This document shows positions 34,373 to 42,469 of a DNA stretch of 64,000 bases, piece by piece (position 1 is the first letter of the stretch; every line of letters starts with the position of its first letter). The notes below the pieces were generated by a model. The model saw only the letters and a list, made by a program, of their open reading frames with translations, was not told where the DNA came from and searched no databases. The position numbers and the translations under genes are program-made. The stretch comes from Phycisphaerales bacterium (lineage in GTDB: Bacteria > Planctomycetota > Phycisphaerae > Phycisphaerales > UBA1924): assembly GCA_905339235.1 (NCBI GenBank), contig CAJPFG010000003.1, positions 1 to 64,000 on the forward strand, given 5' to 3'.

Positions 34373-35875
34373 ATGGCCCACGCGACATCCAAAGACCCCA
34401 ACGTCTTCCTGCTCCCCGACCTTGGCGAAGGCCTTGCCGAGGCGGAACTGCTCAAGTGGCGGGTGGAGGTCGGCCAGCATGTCAACGAACTCGAAGTCCT
34501 CGCCGAGATGGAGACGGACAAGGCCGTCGTCGAGGTCACCAGCCCGCGCACCGGCACCATCGCCGAACTCCACGGCAACCCCGGGGACATCATCAAGGTC
34601 GGCACGCCGCTGGTTGTGTACGGCGGCGCATCGGCAGGCGGCGCGGCCAAGCCCGAACCCGCAAGGGCGGTCGCCTCGGCCAATGGCTCGCACGCCGAAC
34701 CGAAAGCCGCACCCCGCGTCGATTCCATCGAGGAGCCCCCGGCCCGCACCGAGGATGAGGGCACCGTCGTCGGCATGATGAACGCGGGAACCGGCAAGGC
34801 CCTCGCCACACCCGCCGTTCGTCGGCTGGCCCGAGACCTGGGCGTGGACATCGACAGCGTGAAGGGCAGCGGCATCGGCGGCCGCGTGCTCGAAAAGGAT
34901 GTCCGGGCGTGCGCCGGGAAGGGTCCCTCGTGCGGGATGGGCGAACCCTCGATCGCGCCCCTTCCGGCCGGCAAGGCGCCGCGCCGCGGGCATGTCGATG
35001 TCGCGCCCGTCGATGCCGAAGAGCCGCACAGCGCCGTGGTCGAGGAGGCCGCGCCCGCCCCCGCGCTCCGCGGACGCCCGAGCCCCAGCCCGGTCGTGCC
35101 GGCGCGAACTCCGGCCCCGTCGCCGCGCCAGACGCTGCCCGCCCCGTCCGGCGACGAGATCACCCGCATCCCCTTCCGCGGCGTGCGGCGCACCATCGCC
35201 AACCGCCTGCGCGAGTCCATGAACCAGGCCGTGCACTTCACGGTGATGGACGAGGCCGATGTCTCGGCGCTCGACTCGCTCCGCCGCAAACTCGCCGCGG
35301 CCAGCGGCGAGAAGGTCTCCTTCCTCCCCTTCGTCGCCAGCGCCGTCTGCCGCGTGCTCTCCGACAGCCGCTTCCGGTCCCTCAACGCGACGGTGGACGA
35401 GAAGGCGGGCGACGAGAACTACGCCGCGAGCATCGAGCAGCACCGCAGCGTGCACCTGGGCATCGCGACCGACACCGACAGCGGCCTGATGGTCCCGGTG
35501 ATCCGCGACGGCGATCGCCTGGGAGTGCTGGAACTGGGCCGCGCCATCGCGAGCATCGCCGAATCGGCCCGCAACCGCACGATCCCCCGCGAGCAGTTGC
35601 TGGGCAGCACCTTCACGATCAGCAACGTCGGCAGCCACGCGGGGCGCTTCGCGACGCCGGTGATCAACTATCCGGAGGTGGGCATCCTCGCCGTCGGCCG
35701 CGGGCGTGAGGGGATGGTGGTGAACAAGGGCTCATTCCGCGTCGGCCTGCTCCTGCCCCTCTCGCTGGCGTGCGATCACAGGGTGGTGGATGGCGCGACC
35801 GCGGCGCTGGCGCTGGCGGAGATCATCGCGCTGCTGGGACGGCCCGAAGAACTGATGGCCCCGGCGCGGGGGTGA
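34373..35875 (+). CDS. pdhC: Dihydrolipoyl acetyltransferase (PDH E2)
   Basis: The 500-residue protein has one lipoyl domain with the lipoylated Lys 50 in EMETDKAVVEV. An Ala/Pro linker follows, then an E1/E3-binding domain (ATPAVRRLARDLGVDIDSVK, GIGGRVLEKDV) and a second long Pro/Ala linker. The catalytic domain has His 469 in CDHRVVDGA. It takes acetyl groups from the PdhAB/lipoyl system to CoA. It is separated from pdhB by two minus-strand genes, so it probably has its own promoter. No E3 gene is in the window. Confidence 0.93.
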   Translation: MAHATSKDPNVFLLPDLGEGLAEAELLKWRVEVGQHVNELEVLAEMETDKAVVEVTSPRTGTIAELHGNPGDIIKVGTPLVVYGGASAGGAAKPEPARAVASANGSHAEPKAAPRVDSIEEPPARTEDEGTVVGMMNAGTGKALATPAVRRLARDLGVDIDSVKGSGIGGRVLEKDVRACAGKGPSCGMGEPSIAPLPAGKAPRRGHVDVAPVDAEEPHSAVVEEAAPAPALRGRPSPSPVVPARTPAPSPRQTLPAPSGDEITRIPFRGVRRTIANRLRESMNQAVHFTVMDEADVSALDSLRRKLAAASGEKVSFLPFVASAVCRVLSDSRFRSLNATVDEKAGDENYAASIEQHRSVHLGIATDTDSGLMVPVIRDGDRLGVLELGRAIASIAESARNRTIPREQLLGSTFTISNVGSHAGRFATPVINYPEVGILAVGRGREGMVVNKGSFRVGLLLPLSLACDHRVVDGATAALALAEIIALLGRPEELMAPARG

Positions 35876-36127
35876 GCCGGGAAAGGCGAACGCGGAGGGG
35901 ACGAGGGGGAGCGGAGGAAGACGGAGGCGGGAGGGACGTCAGATCGTCAGGTCTTCAGGGCGTCAGTGTTTGACCCGCCGCGATTAGCGCCCCCTCTATC
36001 ACCACACTCGGGGCAGGGCGAACCCGGCGCGAGGCCGGCGCGGAGTTGTGTTTCAAGACACCCGCGCAAGTCCCAATATGCCGCGCGGGCGGGTGGCACG
36101 AATCGTTGGGCTCTCTGACTCCATGAT

Positions 36128-36162
36128 GTGCCACTACTCCGCCGCTTTGGGCGCGAGTAGTG
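36128..36162 (+). repeat. REP-like hairpin, copy A
   Basis: The 35-bp unit reads GTGCCAC, TACTC, CGCC, GCTTTG, GGCGC, GAGTA, GTG in order. CACTACTC pairs with GAGTAGTG and CGCC pairs with GGCG. It faces copy B (36256-36294) in the opposite direction, 93 bp apart. Copy C (38078-38112) has the same frame of constant bases but a different, still complementary stem. Confidence 0.7.
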
Positions 36163-36255
36163 CGGTCCGGAAGTGGGCCAACTGACGCGGCGAAGTGCGG
36201 CTGGGGGATGGAGGGCGATCCGTCGGAGTTTCGTCAGGGTGCCAACCGCGCGAAG

Positions 36256-36294
36256 CACTACTCGCGCCCGCAAAGCCGGGCGGAGTAGTGGCAC
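36256..36294 (-). repeat. REP-like hairpin, copy B (inverted)
   Basis: Read on the minus strand, the 39-bp unit begins GTGCCACTACTCCGCC, has a 4-bp longer loop (CGGCTTTGCG) and ends GGCGCGAGTAGTG. It is therefore an inverted partner of copy A, and the pair could fold as one long cruciform, like a BIME in enterobacteria. Confidence 0.7.
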
Positions 36295-36347
36295 AGCGAA
36301 AGGTGTCAGGGAGTTGAGGCATGCCACCCCGCCCCGGCTCGTAGTAA

Positions 36348-37415
36348 TCACCCGCCAAGCACCGCGCGCGACTCGGATTCGAGCGGCTTGGGCTCGACGA
36401 GGCCATTCAACTGCCCGTTCCCAACTTTTGCGGTGCTCGCCATGAACGTGGTGGCGCTCTTGATTGCCCCAATCGCACCGAGCAGGCCTGCCAGTTCGGT
36501 GGGAATGATCAGGCTGTTGTTGGACTTTCCAAGCGACTCCGCCACGCTCTTCTGTGCCTCCAAGGCCTTGATCGCAACCATCACTTCAGGGTTGTGCTTC
36601 AGGGCATCGGCCAAGGCACGGGTTCCCTCGGCCTCTCCTTGAAGGCGCCGTGACGCGAGCAGAAAGTCCCCTTCGGCGCGGAGCTTTGCTGCCTCGAAAG
36701 CTCCCTCGGCAACAAGAACGGCTGCCCTCTTCTTGCCCTCGGCGAGAAGAATCTCGGTGTCTCGCTCCTGCTGCGCTGTTACCACGCGTGCGCGTCGTGA
36801 GAGTTCGGCTTCACGTGCCTTGGTCAACTTCTCCTGAACGTCGCCGGTAAATCGCAGCTCTTGAATCTCAACTCGAAGGATTTTGGCGCCCCATGCTTCC
36901 GAGGCCTGTTCGAGGTGCCGCTGGACATTCGCTCCGATCACGTCACGGGAGACGATCAAGGTGTCAGAGTCGAGCTTTCCGACTTCCTGCCGCAGCGTGG
37001 TTTCCAAAAGCTGCATCATTGCTTCGCAGAGGTTGCCGATGCGGTAAACCGCCTTCTGGGGCTCAACAAGCCGGAAGTAGCAGATAAGATCGGGGTTGAC
37101 TGTCGTGTTGTCCTTTGCGATCGAATGAAACTCTGGAGGGTCGAGCATTTCCTCCGACGTGCTGATGGAACCATCGGGCGCGACGAGGGGCTTTCGCTCC
37201 TTGCCGCCACGAACCATCGTGTAGAGGGTGGCGTTCCGCTTGATCGCATCGAGGCCGGGAACAATGAAGTTGATTCCGGGGTGGATGGTGCGGTGGTAGC
37301 GCCCGAAGCGCTCCACGAGCTTCACCGAGCCTTCGCCAACCCTAACGACCGAAAGCCAAAGCACGATGAGAGCCAGAAAGACGATGGCGATCAGGAAGAT
37401 GTGAATCGGTTCCAT
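36348..37415 (-). CDS. SPFH/Band 7 membrane protein (QmcA-like)
   Basis: The 355-residue protein has an N-terminal transmembrane helix (FLIAIVFLALIVLWLSVV) and then an SPFH domain (GSVKLVERFGRYHRTIHPGI to about 210). An Ala/Glu-rich coiled coil follows (EKLTKAREAELSRRARVV to about 280), then a Gly/Ala-rich tail. This is the layout of QmcA and stomatin-like proteins, which form large cage-like oligomers in membrane microdomains and often interact with FtsH. An NfeD-like gene directly upstream on the same strand fits the usual SPFH-NfeD pairing. Confidence 0.88.
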   Translation of the reverse strand: MEPIHIFLIAIVFLALIVLWLSVVRVGEGSVKLVERFGRYHRTIHPGINFIVPGLDAIKRNATLYTMVRGGKERKPLVAPDGSISTSEEMLDPPEFHSIAKDNTTVNPDLICYFRLVEPQKAVYRIGNLCEAMMQLLETTLRQEVGKLDSDTLIVSRDVIGANVQRHLEQASEAWGAKILRVEIQELRFTGDVQEKLTKAREAELSRRARVVTAQQERDTEILLAEGKKRAAVLVAEGAFEAAKLRAEGDFLLASRRLQGEAEGTRALADALKHNPEVMVAIKALEAQKSVAESLGKSNNSLIIPTELAGLLGAIGAIKSATTFMASTAKVGNGQLNGLVEPKPLESESRAVLGG

Positions 37416-37448
37416 GTGAACAACTCCAGCTTTGGCCTCGGTCCTGAA

Positions 37449-37946
37449 CTATTCCTCTGCGGATGAGACCGAGCGCGGTGCGGGCTCGACGAGCAGCACA
37501 AGACCCTCCTTGCCCACAACCCGAATCCGCTCGCCCGTAGTCAATTGGTAATCCCTCTGCCCAGCGATGACTCGCCATTCGCCGTGGTCTTGGATGACCG
37601 CGCGGCCCTCTCCCGGTGCACTCCCGCTGACGTCAAGGATCACTCCGGTCGCGTCTTTCAGCTCCACAATGCTCGACGCTTGTGATTCCAGTCGCGGGAT
37701 CTTCCCGACGAGCCGCCTGATGTAGACCATGCACGCGATTAATGTTCCTGCAAACACAAGGACTTGAAGCTCGCCGGGGAGTCGGGCCGCGTTTGCTATT
37801 CCTGTCGTGATGACGGCCAAGCCGATCCACATGACATGGCTGTCGTTGGTAAGAAACACGTCAACGGCTATGAGCAAGACACCGGCGGCGAGTAGTACCC
37901 AAAATGGGATCGCCTCGATCCAAGGAATGGCAGCGAGAGTTTCCAA
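37449..37946 (-). CDS. NfeD-like membrane protein
   Basis: The 165-residue product has about three hydrophobic helices (PFWVLLAAGVLLIAVDVFL, MWIGLAVITTGIANA, LVFAGTLIACMVYI). A C-terminal OB-fold domain follows (ATGVILDVSGSAPGEGRAVI, ERIRVVGKEGLVLLVEP). That is the short NfeD1b type, which partners SPFH proteins. The start is likely TTG 37946, with a G-rich ribosome site upstream; the frame is open further. It is transcribed 33 bp before the SPFH gene. Confidence 0.78.
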   Translation of the reverse strand: METLAAIPWIEAIPFWVLLAAGVLLIAVDVFLTNDSHVMWIGLAVITTGIANAARLPGELQVLVFAGTLIACMVYIRRLVGKIPRLESQASSIVELKDATGVILDVSGSAPGEGRAVIQDHGEWRVIAGQRDYQLTTGERIRVVGKEGLVLLVEPAPRSVSSAEE

Positions 37947-38266
37947 CGCGGACCCCCAGGAACAGCGCAACTCGACGGTGCAAGAGTATACGGCGAGTTC
38001 CAAGCACCACAAGTGGAATCCGCAAAGTAAACTTGGGAAGGGGTGGCCCGACTCGGCGACGCGCACACGGACCGAACGTGCCACGAGTCCGCCGTCTTCG
38101 GCGCGACTCGTGTCCGGCGCGGCAACAACCGCCACGACCCCCACGACCCCTCGACCCGGACGCATCGAGTCCCGCTTCGACCCGCGCCACGTACGTCCGC
38201 TCCCGCCGAACCGCACGAATCGCGCCGCAGACGGCGGATGCACACTCCGAGCCGGGACGTGAACTC
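37947..38266. other. Intergenic region with hairpin copy C
   Basis: There is no gene in these 320 bp. They hold the third REP-like hairpin at 38078-38112 and the upstream region of the NfeD/SPFH pair. No clear sigma70 promoter was seen, although GAGTATACGG near 37983 contains a TATAC string. Confidence 0.45.
38078..38112 (+). repeat. REP-like hairpin, copy C
   Basis: The unit has the same 35-bp length and constant blocks as copy A (GTGCCAC, CGCC, GGCGC, GTG). The stem halves are GAGTC and GACTC in place of TACTC and GAGTA. Both sides changed while pairing was kept, which points to selection for the folded form or to a family copied as a structured unit. Confidence 0.7.
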
Positions 38267-39181
38267 CTACCCCGGCCACTCCCACGGCGTCCCCGACTTG
38301 TACCCCACCAGGTCGTACAACTCCTGCCGCGACTGCATCTGGTCCAGCAGGCCCGCCGCAGTGCCGTCTTTCTTCAGCATCTCCAGCGCCCGCGTCACCG
38401 CGCCCATCGCCACGCGCAGGAGCGTCACCGGGTAGATCACCAGCGAGTATCCCATCGCCTCGAACTTGGGCAGCGGGATCATCGGCGTCTTGCCGAACTC
38501 GGTCATGTTGGCCAGCAGGTACGGAGGGGCCGACGCGCCCGCACGCAACGACGAACCGGCAGCGCTCGGCCCGCGGCCCATCTCCTCCGCGAACTTCGCG
38601 AACTCCGCCTCGCTCGTGAGTCCCTCGGGGAAGATCATGTCCGCACCCGCCCGCACGTACGCGCTCGCCCGGTCGATCGCCGCCTCCAGCCCGTCCACGC
38701 CGCGGGCGTCGGTGCGCGCGCAGATGACGAAGCCCTCATTCCCACTCGCCGCCTTCACCCCCCCCACCGCCCACTGGATCTTCTCGATCATGTGATCGAT
38801 CGGCACCAACTCCTTCCCGTCCAGGTGCCCGCAGCGCTTGGGAAACTTCTGGTCCTCCAGGTGCAGACCCGCCGCGCCCGCCCGCGCGTACTCGATCATT
38901 GTCCGCCGCACCATCTCTGCCTCGCCGAAGCCCGTGTCCGCATCCGCCACCACCGGCAGCCCGCTCGCGTCCGCGACCTCGCGGATGACCCGCGCGAAGT
39001 GCTCCAGCGTCAGCAGCCCGACATCCGGCACGCCCGCGCACACGCTCGTGGCCGCGCCCGAGATGTAGCAGGCCTGAAACCCCGCCCGCGCGATCGCACG
39101 GCCCGCGAGCGCGTTGAACGCTCCCGGCGCGGCCACACATCCTTTGTTCATCAACGCCCGAAGTCGGTTGCCCGGTGTCAT
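38267..39181 (-). CDS. prpB: Isocitrate lyase/PEP mutase family, methylisocitrate lyase-like
   Basis: The 304-residue protein is close in length to 2-methylisocitrate lyase, which cleaves methylisocitrate to pyruvate and succinate. It has the catalytic KRCGH at residues 115-119, the Mg-binding VVADADTGFGE, VICARTDARGVDGLEAAI and GADMIFPEGL. No prpC or prpD gene is adjacent, so the exact substrate (methylisocitrate or another oxaloacetate-type acid) is inferred from the family. ATG 39181 starts MTPGNRLRALM. Confidence 0.8.
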   Translation of the reverse strand: MTPGNRLRALMNKGCVAAPGAFNALAGRAIARAGFQACYISGAATSVCAGVPDVGLLTLEHFARVIREVADASGLPVVADADTGFGEAEMVRRTMIEYARAGAAGLHLEDQKFPKRCGHLDGKELVPIDHMIEKIQWAVGGVKAASGNEGFVICARTDARGVDGLEAAIDRASAYVRAGADMIFPEGLTSEAEFAKFAEEMGRGPSAAGSSLRAGASAPPYLLANMTEFGKTPMIPLPKFEAMGYSLVIYPVTLLRVAMGAVTRALEMLKKDGTAAGLLDQMQSRQELYDLVGYKSGTPWEWPG

Positions 39182-39202
39182 GGCCGCATGGTAGCGGACG
39201 CA

Positions 39203-39236
39203 TCAACACGGAGGGCCACGGCGAGCCACGGAGGGG
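39203..39236 (+). repeat. Long inverted repeat, left arm
   Basis: The arm contains TCAACACGGAGGGCCACGGC, then GAGCCACGGAGGGG. The right arm at 39318-39352 is its reverse complement with one changed base and a one-base length difference. The arms are about 80 bp apart, between divergent prpB-like and peptidase genes. Confidence 0.75.
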
Positions 39237-39317
39237 AACCGGAAAAGGGAGTGCGGCTTCAGCGGCTGCACCCCGGGCAGTCCTCTCAATGACTCACTCG
39301 ATGAGTTCCTCTCGAAT

Positions 39318-39352
39318 CCCCCTCCGTGGCTCGCCGTGGCCCACCGTGTTGA
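39318..39352 (-). repeat. Long inverted repeat, right arm
   Basis: On the minus strand the arm reads TCAACACGGTGGGCCACGGC, then GAGCCACGGAGGGG. It ends 22 bp before the start of the M28 peptidase gene, so it lies in its promoter or leader region and may be transcribed with it. Confidence 0.75.
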
Positions 39353-39374
39353 ACCATCCTGATAGACTCAGAGC

Positions 39375-40703
39375 ATGCTCCACCTTCTCGCCGCCGTCGT
39401 GCTCGCCCAGCCCACCCTCCCCGCCGAGGTCGCTCGCGCCATCTCCGCCGACCGCGCCAAGGCCAACGTCGAGGCCCTCGCCGCGTTCGGGACGCGGCAC
39501 TCGCTGTCGGACACGACGAGCCCGACGCGGGGGATCGGCGCGGCCCGGAACTGGCTGAAGTCGCAGATGGAATCGTACCGCGGGGGCTTGCAGGTCGCCT
39601 TCGATGTCCACCAGATCCCGCCCATGCAGCGCATGCCCCAGGGCGGCGAGATCATGAACGTGGTGGCGGTGCTGCCCGGCGGCATGCCCGAGGCGGCGGA
39701 GCGGCGGTACTACGTCGTCGGCCATTACGACACGATCAACGCCGACCGCATGGACCCCACGCGCGATGCGCCGGGCGCGAACGACGACGCGTCGGGGACG
39801 AGCGTGGTGCTGGAGTGCGCCCGGGCCCTCGCCGGGGCGAAGTTGGACGCGACGGTGGTGTTCCTGTGCACGGCCGCGGAGGAGCAGGGGCTGGTGGGGG
39901 CCAAGGCCCACGCCGACGCGGCGAAGGCTCGGGGCGAACTCGTCATGGGTGTGCTGAGCAACGACATCGTGGGGGATCCGAGCGTGAACTTCTTCTCGCC
40001 CAGCCCGGCGGCGTCGGGCCCGCGGTCGTCGGAGCAGTTCGTTCGTCTCTTCTCGGAGGGCATCCCGCGTAATCCCGGCGCGGAGGAGATTGCGGAGATC
40101 CGGAGGCTGGGGTCGGAGAGCGATTCGTCGAGTCGCCAACTCGCCCGGTTCGTCGCGTACGTCGCCACACGCGAGAACATGGCCTTCCGGCCCATGCTCG
40201 TCTTCCGGCAGGACCGCTTTCTCCGCGGCGGGGACCACTCGGCGTTCAACGAGGCGGGGTTCACGGGGGTGCGGTTCACGGTGCCCGCCGAGGACTACAC
40301 CCGCCAGCACGCGGACGTGACGGAGCGCGACGGCGAGCCGTACGGGGATGTGCCGACGTTCGTGAGCGGCGAGTACATCGCGAATGTCGCACGCCTGAAC
40401 GCCGCGACGCTCGTGCATCTCGCGAACGCGCCGCGCCCGCCCGCGAAGGCGCGGATGATCACCGCGCAACTCGAAACCGGAACCACGCTGCGCTGGGAGA
40501 AGAGCCCCGAGCCGGACACGGCGGGGTACGAGGTGGTCTGGCGCGCGACCACGGCCCCGGACTGGGAAGAGGCGATCGACGTCGGCGACGTCACCGAGTG
40601 GAAGACCCCCGCGAGCAAGGACAACTGGTTCTTCGGTGTGCGGGCGTACGACAAGGATGGGTACCGCAGCCCGGTTTCCTTCGCGGGCGCGGCGGCGCGG
40701 TGA
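39375..40703 (+). CDS. Secreted M28 family metallopeptidase
   Basis: The 442-residue protein starts with a short signal sequence (MLHLLAAVVLAQ). The di-zinc site residues of M28 aminopeptidases are all present: His in VVGHYDT, bridging Asp in GANDDASGTS, catalytic Glu pair in CTAAEEQGLVG, Asp in LSNDIVGD and His in YTRQHADV. A C-terminal domain of about 90 residues (LETGTTLRWEKSPEPDTAGYEV) looks like fibronectin type III. It should release N-terminal amino acids from peptides outside the cytoplasm. Confidence 0.88.
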   Translation: MLHLLAAVVLAQPTLPAEVARAISADRAKANVEALAAFGTRHSLSDTTSPTRGIGAARNWLKSQMESYRGGLQVAFDVHQIPPMQRMPQGGEIMNVVAVLPGGMPEAAERRYYVVGHYDTINADRMDPTRDAPGANDDASGTSVVLECARALAGAKLDATVVFLCTAAEEQGLVGAKAHADAAKARGELVMGVLSNDIVGDPSVNFFSPSPAASGPRSSEQFVRLFSEGIPRNPGAEEIAEIRRLGSESDSSSRQLARFVAYVATRENMAFRPMLVFRQDRFLRGGDHSAFNEAGFTGVRFTVPAEDYTRQHADVTERDGEPYGDVPTFVSGEYIANVARLNAATLVHLANAPRPPAKARMITAQLETGTTLRWEKSPEPDTAGYEVVWRATTAPDWEEAIDVGDVTEWKTPASKDNWFFGVRAYDKDGYRSPVSFAGAAAR

Positions 40704-40712
40704 TTCCCTCGG

Positions 40713-41579
40713 TCAGCGATTGCGCAGGTGCTCCGCGGCCAGCTTCCGCTGCGCCGGCGTCAGCACCTCCATGATCTTCCGCATCATCTCGCCCCGCTCG
40801 GCGGGATCCGGGCGGGCGTTGGCGGGACGCTCCGGCCCCCGAAGGATCGCCGTGATCTTCGATTCCTGCTCCGGCGTCGCGTTCACGGCCTTGAAGAGGG
40901 CCTCCGTCCGCTCACGACGCTCGGCGACCGTCGCCGCCAGCGTCTGCGCCAGTTCGCGGATGGTCAGATTCATCTCCGCCCGGCGCTGCCCGCCCGCGAA
41001 GCCTCCCGCTCTCCCGTCGGGGCCGGGGCCGCGGCGGGGCGCACCCTCGTCGGGCTTGCCCTCGTTCATCGCCCGGTTCTCCTGGTCTTCGGCCAGCGCC
41101 GTCAGGTACTCCTTCACCAGCGATCTCAGTTCCGCACGCTTCGCCTCGGGCAGCATGCCCGCGAGCTGATCGAGAAGAGACGGCGTGAAGAGCGGCTCCG
41201 CGGCCTCGCGGAACTCCCGCATCAGCGCCGGCATGCCATCGCGGTCGCCCGCCTGCCGCGCATTCTGTACCTTCAGACAGATCTCCATGTTGTCGAAGAG
41301 CGTCTTCGAGACCAGCGCCGCCCGGTCGGTCAGCACTTTGTCCACCGCGATCCGCTCTTCGGGCGTCAGCGAGAGCAGGTCCAGGGCCGCGGCCTCCGGG
41401 CGTGTCTCAAGCCGAACCACGCGCCCCTCCATGTCTCGCTGGGCCAGAGTCTTCTTCTGCTCCGGTGCCGAGACCTTGGGCCCGGCGAGCGGCGAGGCGG
41501 GCTGCTCGGCGGGCTTTTCCTGACCCAGCGCCGCACCGGCCAGCAGGAAGAGACAGGTAACGATGGGCATCTTCCGCAT
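40713..41579 (-). CDS. Exported Spy/CpxP-like helical protein
   Basis: The 288-residue product has a signal peptide (MRKMPIVTCLFLLAGAALGQ). The rest is almost wholly helical and charged. LTPEERIAV, ATPEQESKI and LTPAQRKLA are variants of the LTxxQ motif of Spy/CpxP periplasmic proteins. A Gly/Arg/Pro-rich spacer (GAPRRGPGPDGRAGG) splits two helical halves. It may act as a periplasmic chaperone or metal-stress protein; no cpxAR-like genes are near. Confidence 0.6.
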   Translation of the reverse strand: MRKMPIVTCLFLLAGAALGQEKPAEQPASPLAGPKVSAPEQKKTLAQRDMEGRVVRLETRPEAAALDLLSLTPEERIAVDKVLTDRAALVSKTLFDNMEICLKVQNARQAGDRDGMPALMREFREAAEPLFTPSLLDQLAGMLPEAKRAELRSLVKEYLTALAEDQENRAMNEGKPDEGAPRRGPGPDGRAGGFAGGQRRAEMNLTIRELAQTLAATVAERRERTEALFKAVNATPEQESKITAILRGPERPANARPDPAERGEMMRKIMEVLTPAQRKLAAEHLRNR

Positions 41580-41703
41580 GGAGGGCTCCTTGACCGGCGA
41601 AACGCCGGAACGACCGCAGGATTGCACCGGCCTGTTACCTTCACGTTGCGCAGCCGCAGTCGCCACCCCAGTATCCTGAGGTGAGGGTGCAAGGAGAATC
41701 CAC

Positions 41704-42399
41704 ATGACACGGGCACGCGGTGTGGCGTTGTCGGCGTTGGTGGCGGTTTCGGCGACCAGTGTGGTGCTCACCGTCGCGGCCGGGCGAGCGGGGTCGCAAC
41801 CCCAGCTCGCGCCGCCGATGGCCGCGGTCGAGTTCCCGGCGATCGTGCAGTTCGCAGGCTCCTACAGCAAGATCGAAGCCCGGCGCATCGAACTGGTGGC
41901 CGATGAGGCTCGCTGGGAGGCGGTCTGGAAGGAGCACCAGGGCGCCGACATCGAGAAGAACGCCAACGGCTTTGAGACCTGGCCGACGATCGACTTCGAG
42001 CGATATTCGGTTCTCTGCGTCTTCGGCGGGAAGGGCACGAACACCAACGGCTGGCGCCTGGTTTCGTCCGTGGAGTTCGCCGATCACATCCGCATCCGCT
42101 ACGACCACTGGGGATTCCAGACGGCGTCGTTCGATGGGCCGGATCATGGAGTGCCGACCACCGCCTTCGGCCTGTTCGTGGTCCCGCGACCCGGCAAGAC
42201 GCTGGTCCTTGAAGAAGACGTGAACAGCATCATCGGCGCGCCGCCGCGCTGGAAGGAGCGGATGCGCATCCCCCCGCCCGGCGCCGGCGCCCCGCCCGCG
42301 AAGGAACCGCAACTTCCGGCGCCCGGCCTGCCGGGGAGCGTCCCGCCGTATCGCGAGCCAAAGCCCCCGGCCCCGCTCCCGCCCCCGATACCGCGTTGA
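41704..42399 (+). CDS. Exported protein with PrcB-like domain
   Basis: The 231-residue product has an N-terminal hydrophobic signal or anchor (ALSALVAVSATSVVLTVAAG). A globular domain covers about residues 45-175 and a Pro-rich C-terminal tail follows. The segments YSVLCVFGGKGTNTNGWRLV and TTAFGLFVVPRPGKTLVLEE follow the layout of the PrcB C-terminal domain, in which a 'G..p..Gy.v' loop precedes the final strands. Function is unknown. It is divergent from the Spy-like gene. Confidence 0.5.
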   Translation: MTRARGVALSALVAVSATSVVLTVAAGRAGSQPQLAPPMAAVEFPAIVQFAGSYSKIEARRIELVADEARWEAVWKEHQGADIEKNANGFETWPTIDFERYSVLCVFGGKGTNTNGWRLVSSVEFADHIRIRYDHWGFQTASFDGPDHGVPTTAFGLFVVPRPGKTLVLEEDVNSIIGAPPRWKERMRIPPPGAGAPPAKEPQLPAPGLPGSVPPYREPKPPAPLPPPIPR

Positions 42400-42469
42400 A
42401 ACTCCGGGGATGACATCCGAATAATGGGCGGCGCGGCCTGCCGTCGCGCCTTGTTCCACGGAGACTCCC

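Larger units (their letters stand above)
35876..36347. other. Intergenic region with REP-like hairpin pair
   Basis: No gene is supported in these 472 bp. The first 60 bp are purine-rich, followed by CGTCAG-type short repeats near 35937-35965 (GTCAGATCGTCAGG, GGCGTCAGTG). The main feature is a facing pair of hairpins described separately. Confidence 0.5.

Noticed and set aside
36128..36294. CRISPR array or attachment site
   Set aside because: Only two copies in opposite orientation with internal hairpins and no spacers or cas genes; REP-like elements fit better.
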